In this document: in pieces, positions 4,724 through 5,546 of the stretch
Layout of the letters: each line of letters starts with the position of its first letter
Position numbering within the stretch: position 1 is the stretch's first letter
Source of the DNA: Halothece sp. MAG
GTDB lineage: Bacteria > Cyanobacteriota > Cyanobacteriia > Cyanobacteriales > Rubidibacteraceae
Length of the DNA stretch: 5,546 nt
NCBI GenBank assembly: GCA_018610095.1
Contig: JAHEOB010000402.1
Coordinates: 1-5,546 of the forward strand
Direction of reading: 5' to 3'
Notes under the pieces: model-generated
The model's input: only the letters and a program-made list of their open reading frames with translations
Told to the model about the DNA's origin: nothing
The model's database searches: none
Made by a program: the position numbers and the translations under genes

Positions 4724-4743
4724 TTTTTTACCCTTAGTTTAGT

Positions 4744-4771
4744 GTAATAACTTTATTAGTTATCATGTAAA
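4744..4771 (-). promoter_or_regulatory. Putative promoter of the eexN-virB6 operon
   Basis: On the minus strand TTTACA (4771-4766) and TATTAC (4749-4744) are 16 bp apart, matching consensus at five and four of six positions. The start would be near 4737, giving a leader of about 14 nt that just contains the ribosome site. A small dyad ATAACT/AGTTAT (4747-4752, 4758-4763) overlaps the -10 side and may be an operator. Many A+T-rich alternatives exist nearby, so confidence is low. Confidence 0.35.
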
Positions 4772-4789
4772 TTGGAATGATTCAACTTA

Positions 4790-4870
4790 TTGATAATAAT
4801 CAACTATTAATCATATCTTGATTAACTATTGATTATATATTCGCTGTATATTGTTGATATATTTTGATAT
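4790..4870. promoter_or_regulatory. Cluster of TTGATWW motifs upstream of eexN
   Basis: TTGAT-type heptamers recur at 4790-4796, 4818-4824, 4829-4835, 4854-4860 and 4864-4870, with an inverted TAATCAA at 4797-4803. Adjacent pairs are 11 bp (4818/4829) and 10 bp (4854/4864) apart, one helical turn, and the first direct and inverted copies abut. Such phasing suits a multi-site regulator. The HTH protein encoded next door (4938-5183) is the obvious candidate, but high A+T content makes chance repeats likely too. Confidence 0.35.
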
Positions 4871-4875
4871 ATAGG

Positions 4876-4914
4876 GTGTTTAATTCACTATAAATATAAT
4901 AGTGAATTAAACAC
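4876..4914. terminator. Perfect 16-bp inverted repeat between the HTH gene and eexN
   Basis: GTGTTTAATTCACTAT (4876-4891) is the exact complement of ATAGTGAATTAAACAC (4899-4914), with a 7-nt spacer. It lies 24 bp beyond the stop of the minus-strand HTH gene and upstream of the eexN promoter region. It could terminate the HTH transcript, although no T-run follows (the next minus-strand bases are CCTATATATC). Equally it could be a large operator. A second, smaller dyad (ATTCCTA/TAGGAAT, 4934-4950) overlaps the HTH gene's stop codon. Confidence 0.5.
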
Positions 4915-4937
4915 TTAAATTTCACTTAAAGAAATTC

Positions 4938-5183
4938 CTATTTTAGGAATAGACAATTGATTATTCGCATGAAAACAACAGCTCTCAATTCTGATAGTGA
5001 TATATCATTAAAGGCGTCCCTTACAATTTTTAAATGCTGAAAAATACTCCGTGCGGTGCTGTTGTAGCTTTGTGCGATACTATCTACGCTCTCTCCAAAT
5101 ACAAAACGCAATGTGATGTCTTTTTGTTTTTCACTCAATGACTTATCTTTAAAAATAGGAAGATTGTTAATAATATTATTCAT
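4938..5183 (-). CDS. Small LuxR/GerE-type helix-turn-helix protein
   Basis: This is probably a DNA-binding regulator. From the ATG at 5183 it has 81 residues. SLSEKQKDITLRFVFGESVDSIAQSYNSTARSIFQHLKIVRDAF (15-58) follows the LuxR/GerE HTH pattern (LS..Q..I.....G.S...IA.......S....L). It has no receiver or ligand domain. A C-terminal helix (62-79) might serve in dimerisation. I chose 5183 because a run of five G (5194-5190) lies six bases upstream; the in-frame ATG at 5201 would put that ribosome site inside the gene. It diverges from the 80-aa gene with only 56 bp between starts and lies upstream of the eexN operon, so control of either is plausible. The sequence does not show its targets. Stand-alone GerE-type proteins of this size are common on conjugative plasmids. 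Confidence 0.68.
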   Translation of the reverse strand: MNNIINNLPIFKDKSLSEKQKDITLRFVFGESVDSIAQSYNSTARSIFQHLKIVRDAFNDISLSELRAVVFMRIINCLFLK

Positions 5184-5239
5184 CTTTATCCCCCATTTCA
5201 TTGTGTGTAAATCCCAATGTTTTTAATGAGGAGGTCAAG

Positions 5240-5482
5240 GTGAAAAATATTCGAGCAGAAGTAATTGCCCTTAATGGTTGTAAATGTGAGCTACCAGTAA
5301 ACAAAGTAGCTGTTTTGGATAGTCTTTTTCGTACGGAATCGCGATTACAATTACTTAGAATTGCAATATCTTCGACGGTTAACCCTAAAGCAAAAAGAAA
5401 AATTTCTTTTTTTGTTGATTGGATAGACTTTTTTCCGGAAATAGTTGATCTAAATACTGATCGGAAATACGATCAAACGTAG
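5240..5482 (+). CDS. 80-aa protein of unknown function
   Basis: I do not recognise this protein. The GTG at 5240 has an excellent ribosome site, GAGGAGG (5228-5234), five bases upstream. Longer versions starting at TTG 5201 would bury that site. The 80 residues have no membrane helix or signal. There is a Cys-x-Cys pair (NGCKCELP, 12-19), a predicted helical middle (KVAVLDSLFRTESRLQLLRIAI, 22-43), a basic stretch (NPKAKRK, 48-54) and an aromatic, acidic end (FFVDWIDFFPEIVDL). The size and mixed charge suit a small regulator or partner of the divergent HTH protein. The strong ribosome site and clean termination at two hairpins argue that it is real. On the circle it is convergent with rep. Confidence 0.62.
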   Translation: MKNIRAEVIALNGCKCELPVNKVAVLDSLFRTESRLQLLRIAISSTVNPKAKRKISFFVDWIDFFPEIVDLNTDRKYDQT

Positions 5483-5546
5483 TCATAATAACCTCACATA
5501 CAGGTTGTTGTGATTAGCGGTTTGTCAGAGTTGCAACCTCTGGCAA
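5406..5546. repeat. Terminal redundancy of a circular molecule (copy 2)
   Basis: This is the same sequence as 1-141. It contains the end of the 80-aa gene and the first hairpin (5487-5509). It also contains the left stem, the loop and the first nine bases of the right stem of the second hairpin, which would start at 5517. The circle closes by joining 5405 to 1. Confidence 0.93.

Noticed and set aside
4533..4742. Plus-strand frame opposite eexN
   Set aside because: It is an antisense shadow of the EexN lipoprotein gene, whose lipobox and family motifs are clear.
5184..5239. Longer starts at 5201 for both the HTH gene (ATG) and the 80-aa gene (TTG)
   Set aside because: Both would place strong ribosome sites (five G at 5190-5194; GAGGAGG at 5228-5234) inside the coding sequence. 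The downstream ATG 5183 and GTG 5240 are better supported and remove the overlap.

Overview
The window is almost certainly one complete small circular plasmid read slightly more than once. The first 141 bases reappear exactly as the last 141 (1-141 = 5406-5546), so the unique circle is 5405 bp. The A+T-rich genes, the Rep_3 initiator with iterons, the HigB/HigA-like toxin-antitoxin pair, the MOBP-type oriT and the P-type (VirB) type IV secretion proteins point to a low-GC proteobacterium. A gammaproteobacterium such as a Pasteurellaceae or Morganellaceae member is my best guess, but the host is an inference. No rRNA, tRNA, IS element, CRISPR or resistance gene is visible.

Layout: (i) 152-898 (-) is the Rep_3 replication initiator. 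Its upstream region (about 940-1230) is a classical iteron origin: four exact 21-bp iterons at 1041-1124, two DnaA boxes, an A+T-rich stretch, and a rep promoter overlapped by iteron-like operators. (ii) 1231-1734 has no convincing gene. It contains a sharply G+C-richer block (about 1310-1620). (iii) 1835-2421 (+) is a toxin-antitoxin operon (RelE/HigB-like toxin, then HigA-like HTH antitoxin) with a good sigma-70 promoter. (iv) 2493-2543 is a MOBP-type oriT with a TATCCTG|C nic core beside a 43-nt palindrome. It is followed by a MobC/TraJ-like relaxosome accessory gene (2575-3123, +). (v) On the minus strand, 4723 down to 3174, is a three-gene operon: an EexN entry-exclusion lipoprotein, a full-length VirB6 inner-membrane channel protein, and a small one-TM protein. 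(vi) 4740-4930 is a very A+T-rich intergenic region with a perfect 16-bp inverted repeat and a cluster of TTGAT motifs. (vii) 4938-5183 (-) encodes a small LuxR/GerE-type HTH protein, divergent from 5240-5482 (+), an 80-aa protein I do not recognise. The latter gene runs across the arbitrary cut point, and its 3' end is seen again at 1-77.

How it works together (inference): the plasmid replicates by Rep/iteron control, is stabilised by toxin-antitoxin addiction, and carries an oriT plus its DNA-binding accessory protein, but no relaxase, coupling protein or other VirB gene is encoded. It would therefore have to borrow a relaxase and a mating apparatus from a co-resident plasmid. The most intriguing point is the orphan EexN-VirB6 pair. 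It is one channel subunit plus an exclusion lipoprotein without the machine they belong to. This suggests either a deletion derivative of a conjugative plasmid or a satellite that manipulates a helper plasmid's conjugation channel or blocks competitors.
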